A DNA stretch of 44,240 bases from a virus (IMGVR_UViG_3300008450_000082:1-44240); one strand, 5' to 3'; shown: positions 1 through 7,825, numbered from the stretch's first letter. A program made the numbers and translations. The notes: a model not told the origin generated them from the letters alone.

Positions 1-114
1 ACGACGGCAGTGCCTGCCATGACGATAGCCTCGGCGAGGTCGGGGTGGAGTTTCAGCCCGAATGCTGTGGCAATGATGGTCAGGCCCCGCCAGGTGGATG
101 CCTCTTTGAGGCGT
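1..114. repeat. Terminal direct repeat, left copy
   Basis: These 114 bases are identical to 44127-44240. The repeat either reflects an assembler closing a circular or circularly permuted genome, or a true direct terminal repeat. A holin-like reading frame runs through it and is complete only when the two ends are joined. That favours the circular explanation, because a physical end here would break the gene at both termini. Confidence 0.97.
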
Positions 115-131
115 GACAGAATCGCGTTCAT
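1..131 (-). CDS. Holin-like small membrane protein, 5' part (continues at 44126)
   Basis: The frame starts at ATG 131-129, reads leftward to base 1 and continues at 44126 down to the TAA at 44089-44087, giving a 56-residue protein. It has a short basic N-terminus (MNAILSRLKEASTWRG), one or two hydrophobic stretches (about residues 17-27 and 36-50) and a charged tail, RRERKP. This matches the look of small phage holins encoded next to endolysins, which make holes in the inner membrane so the lysin reaches the wall. It begins 7 nt after the stop of the 31-residue frame at 139-234 and is followed 6 nt later by a second small membrane protein. No strong ribosome binding site is visible. The holin call rests on size, hydrophobicity and neighbours only. 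Confidence 0.7.
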   Translation of the reverse strand, partial: MNAILSRLKEASTWRGLTIIATAFGLKLHPDLAEAIVMAGTAV

Positions 132-138
132 GGTGACT

Positions 139-234
139 TCAGTGTGGGGATCTCTTGATCTGGGTGGCAACAACTTCTGCTGCTGCCGTGGCGGCGCCGG
201 CGATGCCTGCCGCAGCGAAGTATTCCAATGTCAT
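139..234 (-). CDS. Small alanine-rich protein, 31 residues
   Basis: A short frame, ATG at 234-232 and TGA at 141-139, encodes an alanine-rich peptide starting MTLEYFAAAGIAGAATAAAE and ending KRSPH. It ends 7 nt before the holin-like start, as expected for a gene of the lysis cassette, but no Shine-Dalgarno sequence is visible. It follows the strong minus-strand terminator at 262-303, so it would need read-through or its own promoter. The function is unknown. It could be a membrane-active peptide or an untranslated leader. Confidence 0.4.
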   Translation of the reverse strand: MTLEYFAAAGIAGAATAAAEVVATQIKRSPH

Positions 235-261
235 GTCAGAACTGGGTAGCAACTGGGTAGC

Positions 262-303
262 AAAAAGAAACGCCGCTCGAGGAACACACAACCTCGAGCG
301 GCG
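262..303 (-). terminator. Rho-independent terminator ending the leftward replication operon
   Basis: A perfect 12-bp stem (271-282 with 292-303, CGCCGCTCGAGG and its complement) with a 9-nt loop is followed on the minus strand by the T-rich run TTTCTTTTT (270-262). It lies downstream of the gene at 411-638. Two weaker hairpins (310-325 and about 353-364) lie in the gene-free stretch 304-410, where I see no credible gene. Just beyond the T-run an 11-bp motif (AACTGGGTAGC) is tandemly repeated (240-261). Confidence 0.88.
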
Positions 304-410
304 TCGGTTCCGAGGTTACTCACCTCGGCGGGAAAGGCAGTGTTTCATGCGGGGTCAGCGACCCTGACGCAGGATCTCCCTGCGCACCATGCTGCAATAC
401 CCAAATCCTT

Positions 411-638
411 TCAGTCTCGTCCAAGCCCGTCAACAAAGTCGTCGAGCTTTGTCGCCTGACGGACAATCCTTTCGGCGTTCATGCGCCTGCTGAGTTGCTC
501 GCGCCACTCGCCGGTGTCGTAGTAAAGGCCACGGGCGCGTAGCCACTTGGTGCATTTGAAGTTGAGCTCGCGGAACCACTCCATCGGGATGCCGGGGTCG
601 TCTCGGTCAAGCGGCCTTAAGCCTGTGTCTTTTTCCAT
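411..638 (-). CDS. Small hypothetical protein, end of the replication operon
   Basis: This 75-residue frame starts at 638 and overlaps the 3' end of the primase/helicase gene by 22 nt, so it is likely co-translated with it. The product is charged and soluble, with a WFRELNFKCTKWLRARGLYYD core and a helical C-terminal half rich in R, K, D and E. I do not recognise a family. Position suggests an accessory role in replication or nucleic-acid metabolism. It is the last gene before the terminator at 262-303. Confidence 0.6.
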   Translation of the reverse strand: MEKDTGLRPLDRDDPGIPMEWFRELNFKCTKWLRARGLYYDTGEWREQLSRRMNAERIVRQATKLDDFVDGLGRD

Positions 639-2767
639 ACGCGGATTGATTTGCGGTCGAATGACTTAGCTATTGATGGACGCCATCCGAGCACTCGCAG
701 TGCCGCGGCGATACGCTGTTCCATGCGCCGGTCGTGCTTGCCGACCTCAATCCCCAGAGCGCCGCAGAGAATCTCCTTTGTGGTGTATGCCTTGTCGTCG
801 TCGAGCCCGTCACGCAGTGCCTCCTCCCACGTGTCTTCGGGCCGGCGCAGTTCGGCTTGTGCCGCTGCCTCATCCGCTGGGACGTTCCACCACGGCATGC
901 CCCGCTTGAACAGGTAGACTGCTTCCGCAAACAACTGGTCCCGCTCGGTCGCGAGGAACTCGAGGTTGATGGCGCCGCACGCGACTGCCCAGAAGCGTCG
1001 GGCTCCCGTCTCGTCACGGTTCCAGTCGTCACGGTTCGTCGTGCCGGCGAACACGGAGCGGCGGGGATGGTCCTCGGCGTTCCTGCCGTAGGGGGCGCGA
1101 TACCGGTCAACCTGGCAGGAGATTACCCCCTTGATGCGCTCGACCTCCGTCTTGTTGAACGAGTGCATCTCGCTGATCTCGACAAGCCACGCTCCTTTCA
1201 GCACCCCGTAGAAGTCCTTCGACGTGACGCTCTCGTGGCACTCGGTGAACCACGCCCCACCGAGCACCCGCAGTGCAGTGCTCTTCCCCGCACCCTGCGC
1301 TCCCTCAAAGATTGGCATGGTGTCCACCTTGCAACCCGGTCGGTAGATGCGTGCGACCATTGAGATAAGCCAGCACTGCCCAACCATGCGGTGGTACTCG
1401 TCCTGGGGCGTACCGAACCCATCCGGCAGGAGGAGACGCAAACGCGACTCGCCATCCCATCGCAATCGGTCGAGCCACTCCTTCACCTCGTTCCTCACGC
1501 GAGTCTGGGCGACCAGCACGACGGCATCGTGGACCCCCTGCACGCTCACCTTGGGGATGCCAAGTTGCGACTGCATGAGGCGGGTGAGACGCAGGTCGTC
1601 CGCGTCGTTCCACTCCCGCGCATCGGTGTCCCACGAGGTCAGAATCTTCTCCTTAAACTCGTCGTACCAGACCACGCCGGCGAGCGGTTCGTACCCCTCG
1701 AGAATCTTGCAGAGGTTGTCCAGATTTGCGTGTGGTCGCATCGACCCGCCAATCTCAAGACCGAGTTGCTCCCAGAGGTCTTGCAGTCCCTTGATGCTGC
1801 TGTCCCGGGCGACTGCCTTTGATACCGCTTTCGCTTCGGTGGTCGGTGGGTCGAACGTGCGGATCTTGTCCTTCGCCCACATGCGCAGAGCGTCCCACGT
1901 CCAGCCCGAGTTCATCGCGTCCGCAGCGTCCCACTTCTCCGGTTGCCCCTCTGGGCGCAGTATCTTGATCTCAGCCACCCTGTCGGCAAGCATCTCTGCG
2001 ATAGCGTCCATGCACTGGATGCCTGGCGCGTCGTTGTCGGGCCACAAGAAGAGCCGGCGCCCGTGGATTGGCGACCAGTCCACCTTGTGGATGGCCTGCG
2101 CTCCACCGGGCCATGACACGACGACGTAGTGGTGACCGGCGAGCGCACGTGCTGCGTCCGCGGCCTTCTCGCCTTCGACGACCATCGCCGGCTTGCCGGG
2201 GTTCTGGTTGAGCAGTTCGAGCCCGTAGAGGGGACGAGAGTCCTCGATCATCTGGTTCACCCACGCCTGCTTCTCGGTGTCGTAGAACCAGGGGATGAAC
2301 TGTTTGCGAGCGCCACGCGGGTCGTGCCGTGCGATGTACCCGATGAGCTTCCCGTCAGCAGTCTTGTACGTCCAGACGCAGGTGGGTTTGCCGTGTACCT
2401 TGTGGATGAAGAGCGCCGGCTTGTTGCCCTCCGGTGGCAGTCCGAGCGTTGCTTTCTTGGGTATCGGTGGGGGCGGGGTGTTGTTCGGGATGTAGTTTGT
2501 CCCGGCGATTGCATCGTAAGCCTCGGACATTGAACACCCATGCTTTGCTGCGTACAGGGCAATGAGGTCCGACCCCTTGTCCCCGCCGGCGAAGTCGCTC
2601 CAGACGCCCGTGTTTACATTGACTGAGAGGGAGTCACCCTTTTCGCCCGACAGGTTGCCGACCACGAACTCGTGTCCGTGGAATCGGCCCTCAGGAAACC
2701 ACTCCTGCAGGAGTCCGCGTGCGCGGGTCAGCAGGTCCGTTCGCAATGATTTGAAGTCTCGTTTCAT
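617..2767 (-). CDS. TOPRIM primase fused to VirE-like superfamily 3-type helicase
   Basis: The product is about 716 residues and probably primes and unwinds phage DNA. The N-terminal third resembles the DNA-binding part of phage primases. A TOPRIM segment shows VVEGEKAADA (about 196-205) and WPDNDAPG (about 242-249), the acidic residues that bind metal. The C-terminal half carries a Walker A motif, FEGAQGAGKST (about 486-496), followed by ISEM and FAGTTN motifs typical of the virulence-associated E/D5-like ATPase family. The frame is open upstream to 2866, but those codons overlap the nuclease gene, so I place the start at ATG 2767. GGAGG lies directly against that ATG, an unusually short spacing. 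No phage DNA polymerase is visible, so priming probably serves the host polymerase. Confidence 0.88.
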   Translation of the reverse strand: MKRDFKSLRTDLLTRARGLLQEWFPEGRFHGHEFVVGNLSGEKGDSLSVNVNTGVWSDFAGGDKGSDLIALYAAKHGCSMSEAYDAIAGTNYIPNNTPPPPIPKKATLGLPPEGNKPALFIHKVHGKPTCVWTYKTADGKLIGYIARHDPRGARKQFIPWFYDTEKQAWVNQMIEDSRPLYGLELLNQNPGKPAMVVEGEKAADAARALAGHHYVVVSWPGGAQAIHKVDWSPIHGRRLFLWPDNDAPGIQCMDAIAEMLADRVAEIKILRPEGQPEKWDAADAMNSGWTWDALRMWAKDKIRTFDPPTTEAKAVSKAVARDSSIKGLQDLWEQLGLEIGGSMRPHANLDNLCKILEGYEPLAGVVWYDEFKEKILTSWDTDAREWNDADDLRLTRLMQSQLGIPKVSVQGVHDAVVLVAQTRVRNEVKEWLDRLRWDGESRLRLLLPDGFGTPQDEYHRMVGQCWLISMVARIYRPGCKVDTMPIFEGAQGAGKSTALRVLGGAWFTECHESVTSKDFYGVLKGAWLVEISEMHSFNKTEVERIKGVISCQVDRYRAPYGRNAEDHPRRSVFAGTTNRDDWNRDETGARRFWAVACGAINLEFLATERDQLFAEAVYLFKRGMPWWNVPADEAAAQAELRRPEDTWEEALRDGLDDDKAYTTKEILCGALGIEVGKHDRRMEQRIAAALRVLGWRPSIAKSFDRKSIRVWKKTQA

Positions 2768-2795
2768 CCTCCGTGTGTGTGTTTTGTTTGGCCAA

Positions 2796-3104
2796 CTAAG
2801 CCAACAAGGCGAGGAACTCCTCGACCGAGTGGCACACCCCGGCCACGCCTCCCATCGCTCGCACAAGCGAGACGAAGGCGCGTTGTTCGGGTGTTGCGGT
2901 TTTCCCCGGGCGCTTCACTTCCACCGCGAGGAAGCGTCCGTCAGGCGTGATGCCGATGAGATCCGAAGACCCAACGCAGAGTCCCGATGAAAGCCACCGT
3001 CCGTCGGCCAACTCATACTTGCCGACTTGGTTCCTCCATAGCCGCGCCCCAACTCGGGACGCGGCCAACTGGATCTCACTTTGAATCCGCGTCTCAGAAA
3101 TCAC
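2796..3104 (-). CDS. VRR-NUC domain nuclease
   Basis: The 102-residue product is a single small nuclease domain of the VRR-NUC group in the PD-(D/E)XK superfamily, often tied to phage replication and Holliday-junction processing. Visible signatures are an N-terminal SEIQLAASR helix with the catalytic glutamate, GSSDLIGI (about 46-53) supplying the aspartate, and FLAVEVKRPG (about 58-67) supplying E-x-K. I place the start at GTG 3104, which overlaps the SSB stop (3096-3094). The longer open frame upstream is the shadow of SSB. No clear ribosome binding site precedes it, so translation is probably coupled to SSB. Confidence 0.85.
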   Translation of the reverse strand: MISETRIQSEIQLAASRVGARLWRNQVGKYELADGRWLSSGLCVGSSDLIGITPDGRFLAVEVKRPGKTATPEQRAFVSLVRAMGGVAGVCHSVEEFLALLA

Positions 3105-3471
3105 GACGTGGGCGTGAGGAGGATTGCTGCGACGACTCTCTCGGCGAGAGGAACTGCACCGCGTCAGCGGCAACGCGAAGACGGGATTTCTTCTCCCCGG
3201 TCTGCTTGTCTTCCCAAGTGTCCAGCTTGAGCCGGCCTTCGACGAAAATCTGTTTCCCCTTCGACAGGTGTTCTGCGCAGTTCTCTGCCAACCTGCCCCA
3301 CGCTTCAATGTCCACATACGTGACCTCCTCTTTCTTGTCTCCGCCTTCCGTCGTGTAGTTGCGGTTGATTGCAATCGACATCTGAGTGACTGCGGTTCCT
3401 TTCGGTGTGTGTTTTGTCTCTGGGTCGCGGGTTAAGTTACCCATGAGGAGGACTTTGTTTAGTGATGCCAT
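3094..3471 (-). CDS. ssb: Single-stranded DNA-binding protein
   Basis: The 125-residue protein has a canonical bacterial-type OB fold: MASLNKVLLMGNLTRDPE at the N-terminus, the AINRNY strand, VDIEAWGRLAENC and VEGRLKLDTWEDKQTGEK. It coats ssDNA during replication. The usual acidic tip (DDDIPF) that recruits partner proteins is absent; it ends in PRRDF. The start overlaps the helicase stop by 13 nt and its stop overlaps the nuclease start, indicating translational coupling within the leftward operon. Confidence 0.95.
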   Translation of the reverse strand: MASLNKVLLMGNLTRDPETKHTPKGTAVTQMSIAINRNYTTEGGDKKEEVTYVDIEAWGRLAENCAEHLSKGKQIFVEGRLKLDTWEDKQTGEKKSRLRVAADAVQFLSPRESSQQSSSRPRRDF

Positions 3472-4865
3472 GATGTTGTTGTTCTGCTTCTTGTTCTCGT
3501 TTTACGTGAGGCCAGAATCTTCTGAGCCCACTCGCGTGGGAAACGATACCCACGAGATTGACCAAGTGCGACGAGATCCTCGTATGTCTTCGCACTGCTT
3601 TGCTCCTGCTTCCGTTGTGCCTGCAGGGCAAGCTTCATCTGAGCCGATACCTTCACGAGCTCACCCTGCTTCTGCTCAACCTCCCGCGGTTGAGGTGCGA
3701 ACCGGTGACCGCACCCGCAAACCGGAGTGCCCCCGGGGAGTGCGCGGAAACACACGGGGCAGAGGCGGATTGCGATCTTGGCTTCCGCGTCCTTCTTCTT
3801 GCGCTTCTTCCCCTCGAGCGTCCACTCCCTGTCGGAGTCGGGGAACATGTGGCGCCGGCAGTTACCGACGTGATCTAGGATGATGGCGTGGGTCTTACCG
3901 GCGAACGTGCGAAGTCCTCGGCCCCACTGCTGGAGGCAGAGCGAGGTCGATGCGGTCGGGCGCAGCATCTGCACCACCTCGATGGCAGGCAGGTCGAACC
4001 CCTCCGACACCACGTCGCACGACACCAACTGGTCGAGTCCGCCAGAGGCAAAGCGTTGGACGAGAGAGCGTCGTGCGAGTTTGTCCATCGTGCCGTCGAT
4101 GATCTCAGCACGGTAGCCTGCTGCGAGGTACTGATCGCGCACCGCGGCGCAGTGTTTGAGGCTCACGCAGAAAATCACCGCACGTTTGCCGTCAGCGAGT
4201 TTGCGGTAGTGCTCGACCGCTGAACCCGTTATGCCGGGTTTGTTCATCATGGTGTCGAGGTCGTGCTTGTTGAAGTCGCCCATCGCAAACCCAACACCGC
4301 TCAAATCTACCTCTGACGGGCAGAAATACTCGTATGAGGAGAGGTGCCCCGCCTCGATGAGATCCGCAGTGGTGGGTCCCACGACCATATCGTCGAACAA
4401 CTCGTTAAGCCCCTCGCCCGACAAGCGTTGCGGCGTTGCTGTCACACCGACAACCTTTGATGCTGCCCACGTGTTGAGCACGCGGCCCCACGAGGATTTC
4501 GCGGTGGCGTGGTGCGCTTCGTCCACAATGACAAGTGTCGGGGAGTGAACGACATCCAGCCTGTTCTTGAGCGCGAACACCGAGGCGACGACGACGGGGA
4601 TGTTGTGCCTGTACTTACGACCAGGCGCCACGAAGGTGCAGGGGACGTTGAACCGATGTAAGGTGCCGGCGACTTGGTCGATGAGCTCGTCCCGATGCAC
4701 GAGAATCACCACGCGTCCACCACGGGCCACGGCACGTTGTGCCATGTAGCAGAACATCACGGTCTTACCCCCACCCGTGGGGCATACCATCAGGGTTCGC
4801 CGATGACTGGCGAGAGAACGACGGGTCCGGTCGAGGAGGTCGAACTGGTAGTCGCGGAGTTGCAT
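3459..4865 (-). CDS. DEAD/DEAH-box superfamily 2 DNA helicase with C-terminal zinc ribbon
   Basis: The 468-residue protein has the full superfamily 2 motif set: the LRDYQ Q-like motif near residue 3, Walker A CPTGGGKT (28-35), DEAH (115-118), TATP (142-145), a DVVSEGFDLP motif V and the QQWGRGLR motif VI (about 328-335). A four-cysteine zinc ribbon (CPVC...CGCG) lies near residues 380-400. Phage proteins of this type (UvsW/ResIII-like) unwind or remodel branched DNA in replication and recombination. The gene overlaps the regulator gene at its 5' end by 76 nt. A 17-bp operator-like palindrome lies 19 nt upstream of its ATG (4884-4900), inside the regulator gene. Confidence 0.93.
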   Translation of the reverse strand: MQLRDYQFDLLDRTRRSLASHRRTLMVCPTGGGKTVMFCYMAQRAVARGGRVVILVHRDELIDQVAGTLHRFNVPCTFVAPGRKYRHNIPVVVASVFALKNRLDVVHSPTLVIVDEAHHATAKSSWGRVLNTWAASKVVGVTATPQRLSGEGLNELFDDMVVGPTTADLIEAGHLSSYEYFCPSEVDLSGVGFAMGDFNKHDLDTMMNKPGITGSAVEHYRKLADGKRAVIFCVSLKHCAAVRDQYLAAGYRAEIIDGTMDKLARRSLVQRFASGGLDQLVSCDVVSEGFDLPAIEVVQMLRPTASTSLCLQQWGRGLRTFAGKTHAIILDHVGNCRRHMFPDSDREWTLEGKKRKKKDAEAKIAIRLCPVCFRALPGGTPVCGCGHRFAPQPREVEQKQGELVKVSAQMKLALQAQRKQEQSSAKTYEDLVALGQSRGYRFPREWAQKILASRKTRTRSRTTTSWHH

Positions 4866-5098
4866 GCCGCACTCGTATCACGTGTTGCGTTATCCGCAAC
4901 AGAAATGTTGGGGAGAAGGTCGGTGACCTCGAGCGGAACTGCGTTGCGCTGCGCTGCGGAAAGCAGTGCGTTCCAACGTCTAATAGGCACGGTGCCCGAG
5001 CGTTTCCAGCGCAGCACCGATGAAGCGTGAATGCGCAGTGCTCGTGCGGTTGCACGAATCCCACCGAAACGGGCGATGACGATGTCAGCAGAGGTCAT
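4790..5098 (-). CDS. Small helix-turn-helix regulator (Cro/YdaS-like)
   Basis: The 102-residue product opens with VIARFGGIRATARALRIHAS then SVLRWKRSGTVPIRRWNALL, the layout of small Cro/YdaS-like phage regulators: one helix, a helix-turn-helix and a recognition helix containing S-V-L-R-W. The rest is a low-complexity Ala/Ser/Thr-rich tail. It is the first gene of the leftward operon and faces the rightward early operon across a 203-bp spacer. A 17-bp palindrome lies 9 bp upstream of the start codon (5108-5124), as expected for autoregulation. Four more copies lie beside other transcription starts. The family call is fairly safe; the link to these operators is inference. Confidence 0.8.
   Translation of the reverse strand: MTSADIVIARFGGIRATARALRIHASSVLRWKRSGTVPIRRWNALLSAAQRNAVPLEVTDLLPNISVADNATRDTSAACNSATTSSTSSTGPVVLSPVIGEP
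4884..4900. promoter_or_regulatory. 17-bp palindrome, candidate operator O1
   Basis: GTTGCG-TTATC-CGCAAC is a perfect 6-bp inverted repeat with a 5-bp spacer. It lies within the regulator gene, 19 bp upstream of the helicase start at 4865. It is the exact reverse complement of the copy at 12732-12748. Confidence 0.6.
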
Positions 5099-5107
5099 GC
5101 AAACATT

Positions 5108-5124
5108 GTTGCTGGTGTCGCAAC
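5108..5124. promoter_or_regulatory. 17-bp palindrome, candidate operator O2
   Basis: GTTGC-TGGTGTC-GCAAC keeps the outer 5 bp of each arm and the 17-bp length of the other copies. It lies 9 bp upstream of the regulator start (5098, minus strand), an autoregulatory position. An extra half-site, GCAAC, follows at 5130-5134. Confidence 0.6.
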
Positions 5125-5237
5125 GGAGTGCAACAGGCAGATGCTGAATGGTTATACAAGTGCTTAATCTGTAGCACGATGCATCAGGAGATTCCTGTAA
5201 GTCTCTCTAAGTCCCACAAAAAATCACGCAAACCTAC

Positions 5238-5264
5238 TTGACCACCGAATGCCCTTGGTATTAG
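5238..5264 (+). promoter_or_regulatory. Candidate rightward early promoter
   Basis: TTGACC (5238-5243) and TATTAG (5259-5264) are separated by 15 bp, shorter than ideal. The element CCCACA-A-AAAATCACG lies just upstream (5213-5228) and recurs with one change before the second early promoter (8789-8804). Operator O3 follows the -10 box. There is no other obvious promoter for the 5302 gene. Confidence 0.5.
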
Positions 5265-5274
5265 CGTCCATCCC

Positions 5275-5291
5275 GTTGTCAAAACGACAAC
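5275..5291. promoter_or_regulatory. 17-bp palindrome, candidate operator O3
   Basis: GTTGTC-AAAAC-GACAAC is a perfect 6-bp inverted repeat with a 5-bp spacer. It has the same geometry as the other copies but a variant inner pair. It sits downstream of the candidate early promoter at 5238-5264 and 10 bp before the ATG of the YqaJ nuclease gene, so bound protein would block transcription. Confidence 0.6.
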
Positions 5292-5301
5292 ATCAACACA
5301 C

Positions 5302-6225
5302 ATGAAAACGACCAACATACTCCCGACAGACCGGGAAGCCTGGCTTGCCCTCCGCGGCAAGGACATCACATCAACGGACGTGGCCGCTTTGTTCGAACTC
5401 AGTCCGTACAAGACGCGCCTCCAACTCTGGCACCAGAAGACCGGCGGACTCAGTGACACGGTGGAAGAGAACGAGCGCATGCGCTGGGGCAATCGCCTGC
5501 AGGATGCGATTGCACGCGGCATCGCCGAGGACATGGGTTGGGACGTGCGTGCTCGCAACGTCTACTCCCGCATCGACGAACGCCGCATCGGTTCCTCGTT
5601 TGATTTCGAGATTCTCGGGCACGAAGACGGTCCCGGCCTGCTCGAGATTAAAAACGTGGACTTCCTCGTGTTTCGCGACAAATGGAGCGACGAGGACGGC
5701 GTGGTCGAAGCCCCCGCTCACATCGAGCTTCAACTCCAACACCAGTTGCTGGTGACGGGCCGGTCGTGGGGCGTGATTGCGGCGCTCGTCGCCGGCAACA
5801 CCATCAAGTACTGCATCCGCAAGGCCGACCCCGAGGTGCATGCGCAAATCCTCGACGAGGTCGCTCGGTTCTGGGCGAGCATCGAATCAAGTGTGGCGCC
5901 CGAACCTCACTACCCCGAGGACGCCAACGTGGTGGCGAAACTCCACGCACGTGCCAACCCCGGCGAGGTCGTCGATGCGACCGGTGACATTGAAACCGAC
6001 GACCTGGTGTCCCGCTACCGTGAGGTGTCGAGCAACATCAAGTCGCTCGAGGACATTAAGGATTCTCTGAAGGCTCAACTCCTCACCCGCATCGGCACTG
6101 CCGAGAAGGTGATTGGACCGGGGTGGTCCATCTCTGCGGGGATGATCGAGGCCAAGGAGGTGCCGGCGTTCGTTCGCCAGGCGTATCGGAACTTCCGCGT
6201 GAACGCGAAGAAAAGCAGCAAGTAG
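5302..6225 (+). CDS. YqaJ-like phage recombination exonuclease
   Basis: The 307-residue protein belongs to the YqaJ/lambda-exonuclease-like group of PD-(D/E)XK nucleases. These resect double-stranded DNA ends to feed an annealing protein. Motifs include the N-terminal REAWLALRGKDITSTDVAAL, SFDFEILG (about 94-101), the catalytic GLLEIKN (about 112-118) and HIELQLQHQLLVTG (about 137-150) with the conserved glutamine helix. It is the first gene of the rightward early operon and is followed 10 nt later by the ERF annealing protein, its functional partner. No Shine-Dalgarno sequence is visible; the leader is A/C-rich. A C-terminal helical region follows residue 200. Confidence 0.93.
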   Translation: MKTTNILPTDREAWLALRGKDITSTDVAALFELSPYKTRLQLWHQKTGGLSDTVEENERMRWGNRLQDAIARGIAEDMGWDVRARNVYSRIDERRIGSSFDFEILGHEDGPGLLEIKNVDFLVFRDKWSDEDGVVEAPAHIELQLQHQLLVTGRSWGVIAALVAGNTIKYCIRKADPEVHAQILDEVARFWASIESSVAPEPHYPEDANVVAKLHARANPGEVVDATGDIETDDLVSRYREVSSNIKSLEDIKDSLKAQLLTRIGTAEKVIGPGWSISAGMIEAKEVPAFVRQAYRNFRVNAKKSSK

Positions 6226-6235
6226 TTAAGCAGCA

Positions 6236-7051
6236 ATGACAAAAACAACAGAAAAAAGCATGTTAAAGGCATCAGACAGCATCGCAAAACTCGCAGGTTC
6301 CCTCGCAAAAGCGCAGGGGGCAATGCGTGCCGCACTCAAAGACAGCGTGAATCCCCACTTCCGGTCCCGGTACGCGGACCTCGCCGGTGTGTGGGACGCG
6401 TGCCGCGAACCCCTTGCCAGCAACGGACTGGCAGTGATCCAGACGCCCGGGGAGATTGGCGACAAAACCATCGAGCTCACCACCATCCTCGCTCACGAGT
6501 CTGGCGAGTGGATTCAGAGCACCTTCACCATCCCGGTGTCGAAGCCCGATGCGCAGGGAGTCGGGTCCGCGGTGACCTACGCTCGCCGCTACGCTCTCGC
6601 CGCGATGGTTGGCATCGTCCAGGACGACGACGACGGCAACGCCGCAACCCAACCTCGCAAACAGGTGACCATCCGCCGGCCTGACGCGACAGAACCCGAG
6701 CCGGCACCTCAGGGACGCCCGTTCAACCTCGACGAGGCGCTGACGGCAATCCGCAAGGCTGAGAACGTGGACGTGCTCAAAGCTGTGTACACCGACGCGT
6801 ACAACGCGGCAGACGCACTGGGCGACGACGCAGGCATCGCCGAGCTCATCAAAGCGAAAGACGAACGCAAGGCGGCGCTTGCCAGCAAGGGGACCGTGCC
6901 GTCGAAAGTGAAGTCGGCAATGGCGAAGCTACGCAGCACGCCAGAGGCAGCACCAGCACCAGCAGCAGAGGCAGCACCGGCACCCGCACCGGAGCAGCAG
7001 GACGACGTGCCGTTTGGGGATCAGCAGGCAGACGAATCGGGGCCTTTCTAG
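6236..7051 (+). CDS. erf: ERF-family single-strand annealing protein
   Basis: The 271-residue product shows the ERF core: SIAKLAGSLAKAQGAM, NPHFRSRYADLAGVWDA, then VGSAVTYARRYALAAMVGI (about 102-120). ERF proteins anneal complementary single strands during phage recombination and genome circularisation, downstream of the YqaJ nuclease. The C-terminal third is a low-complexity Pro/Ala linker ending in DDVPFGDQ and ESGPF, which resembles the acidic tip of SSB proteins. The phage SSB lacks such a tip. The true start could be a few codons downstream (MLKAS), but the ATG at 6236 keeps 10-nt spacing to the nuclease gene. Confidence 0.93.
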   Translation: MTKTTEKSMLKASDSIAKLAGSLAKAQGAMRAALKDSVNPHFRSRYADLAGVWDACREPLASNGLAVIQTPGEIGDKTIELTTILAHESGEWIQSTFTIPVSKPDAQGVGSAVTYARRYALAAMVGIVQDDDDGNAATQPRKQVTIRRPDATEPEPAPQGRPFNLDEALTAIRKAENVDVLKAVYTDAYNAADALGDDAGIAELIKAKDERKAALASKGTVPSKVKSAMAKLRSTPEAAPAPAAEAAPAPAPEQQDDVPFGDQQADESGPF

Positions 7052-7075
7052 GGCCCCACCCACATCTATACGACC

Positions 7076-7276
7076 ATGAAAACTAGTCTCATTTGGCTCA
7101 CGCCTGAGCAGTTGTCGGACAGGTTGCAGATTGCTTTGGGCACGTTGGCGAACTGGCGAACACGCAGGATTGGTCCTACGTACATCCGCCTGGCTGGGAA
7201 GAGGGGGCCGGTTCGCTACCGGCTTGAGGACGTGGAGAGTTGGGAGTTTGCGCAGAGAGAGGAGGTACACCCATGA
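7076..7276 (+). CDS. Small winged-helix/excisionase-like DNA-binding protein
   Basis: The 66-residue protein reads WLTPEQLSDRLQIALGTLAN, then WRTRRIGPTYIRL and VRYRLEDVESW, the pattern of AlpA/excisionase-type helix-turn-helix proteins (HTH_17). Such proteins are excisionases or small regulators. No integrase is present in the window, so a regulatory role is more likely. Its stop overlaps the next start in an ATGA junction. Confidence 0.8.
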   Translation: MKTSLIWLTPEQLSDRLQIALGTLANWRTRRIGPTYIRLAGKRGPVRYRLEDVESWEFAQREEVHP

Positions 7277-7491
7277 GCAGCGAGGAAACCATCTGGGCGC
7301 AACTAATCTGCCCCGTCCCCATCGCAGCACTCTCAGCACTCACCGAGATGGCGCCCCCCAGGGCGTGCATCCGGTCGGGTGGTCAGACATTCCACGAGGG
7401 AGCATTCCACGATGTCGTCGAAGTCTTCGTCCCTGCAGGGGGACAAGAAACAGCAGAAACCACAACCACAACAGAACAAGAAAATGGGTAG
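7273..7491 (+). CDS. Small hypothetical protein, 72 residues
   Basis: The ATG at 7273 overlaps the previous stop (ATGA) and is preceded by a strong GAGGAGGT ribosome binding site, so I use it rather than the longer frame upstream. The product has a short folded-looking N-terminal half (ETIWAQLICPVPIAALSALT) and a Thr/Glu-rich C-terminal tail. I do not recognise a family. Its 3' end overlaps the following coiled-coil gene. Confidence 0.65.
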   Translation: MSSEETIWAQLICPVPIAALSALTEMAPPRACIRSGGQTFHEGAFHDVVEVFVPAGGQETAETTTTTEQENG

Positions 7492-7825
7492 ACAACTCCA
7501 AGCCATTAAAAGCCTCGATGAGGCACGGCAGTACATCAAACAAATCCGCACTGAACGCAACCAAGTTGTGTTCCAGTTGCGCAAGCAACTAACGGCCTTT
7601 GACGCGAACGTGGCGGAAGCCGCGCACCGCAAGTCCCAGGTTTTGTTCAACGACTGGCAGCGAGAGAAGGGACTGTTGCTAGAGAACAACCAGAAGCTAC
7701 TCGCCCAACTGGCAGACGCTGACAAGACGGTGCAGTTGCAGAGGGACTACATCGTGGAACTCGAGCAGAAGCTCACCGAGCCCTCCGGGGTCATCGGGTG
7801 GTTCAAACGCACGTTCTCGCTATGA
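7412..7825 (+). CDS. Coiled-coil protein of unknown function
   Basis: The product is 137 residues from ATG 7412, which has a GAGGGAG site 9 nt upstream. An alternative start at 7484 (MGRQLQAIKS) would reduce the overlap with the preceding gene from 80 to 8 nt. After a polar lysine/glutamine-rich N-terminus, residues about 35-125 are strongly helical with heptad-like leucines (ENNQKLLAQLADADKTVQLQ). The C-terminus, GWFKRTFSL, is hydrophobic and basic and might touch the membrane. The function is unknown. Confidence 0.65.
   Translation: MSSKSSSLQGDKKQQKPQPQQNKKMGRQLQAIKSLDEARQYIKQIRTERNQVVFQLRKQLTAFDANVAEAAHRKSQVLFNDWQREKGLLLENNQKLLAQLADADKTVQLQRDYIVELEQKLTEPSGVIGWFKRTFSL

Noticed and set aside
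2768-2866. Longer primase starting at 2866
   Set aside because: The extra 33 residues lie within the nuclease gene and look like its shadow. ATG 2767 starts the conserved region.
7076-7276. Excisionase implying a temperate phage
   Set aside because: The HTH protein is excisionase-like, but no integrase, attachment site or CI-type repressor is visible, so I call it a small regulator.
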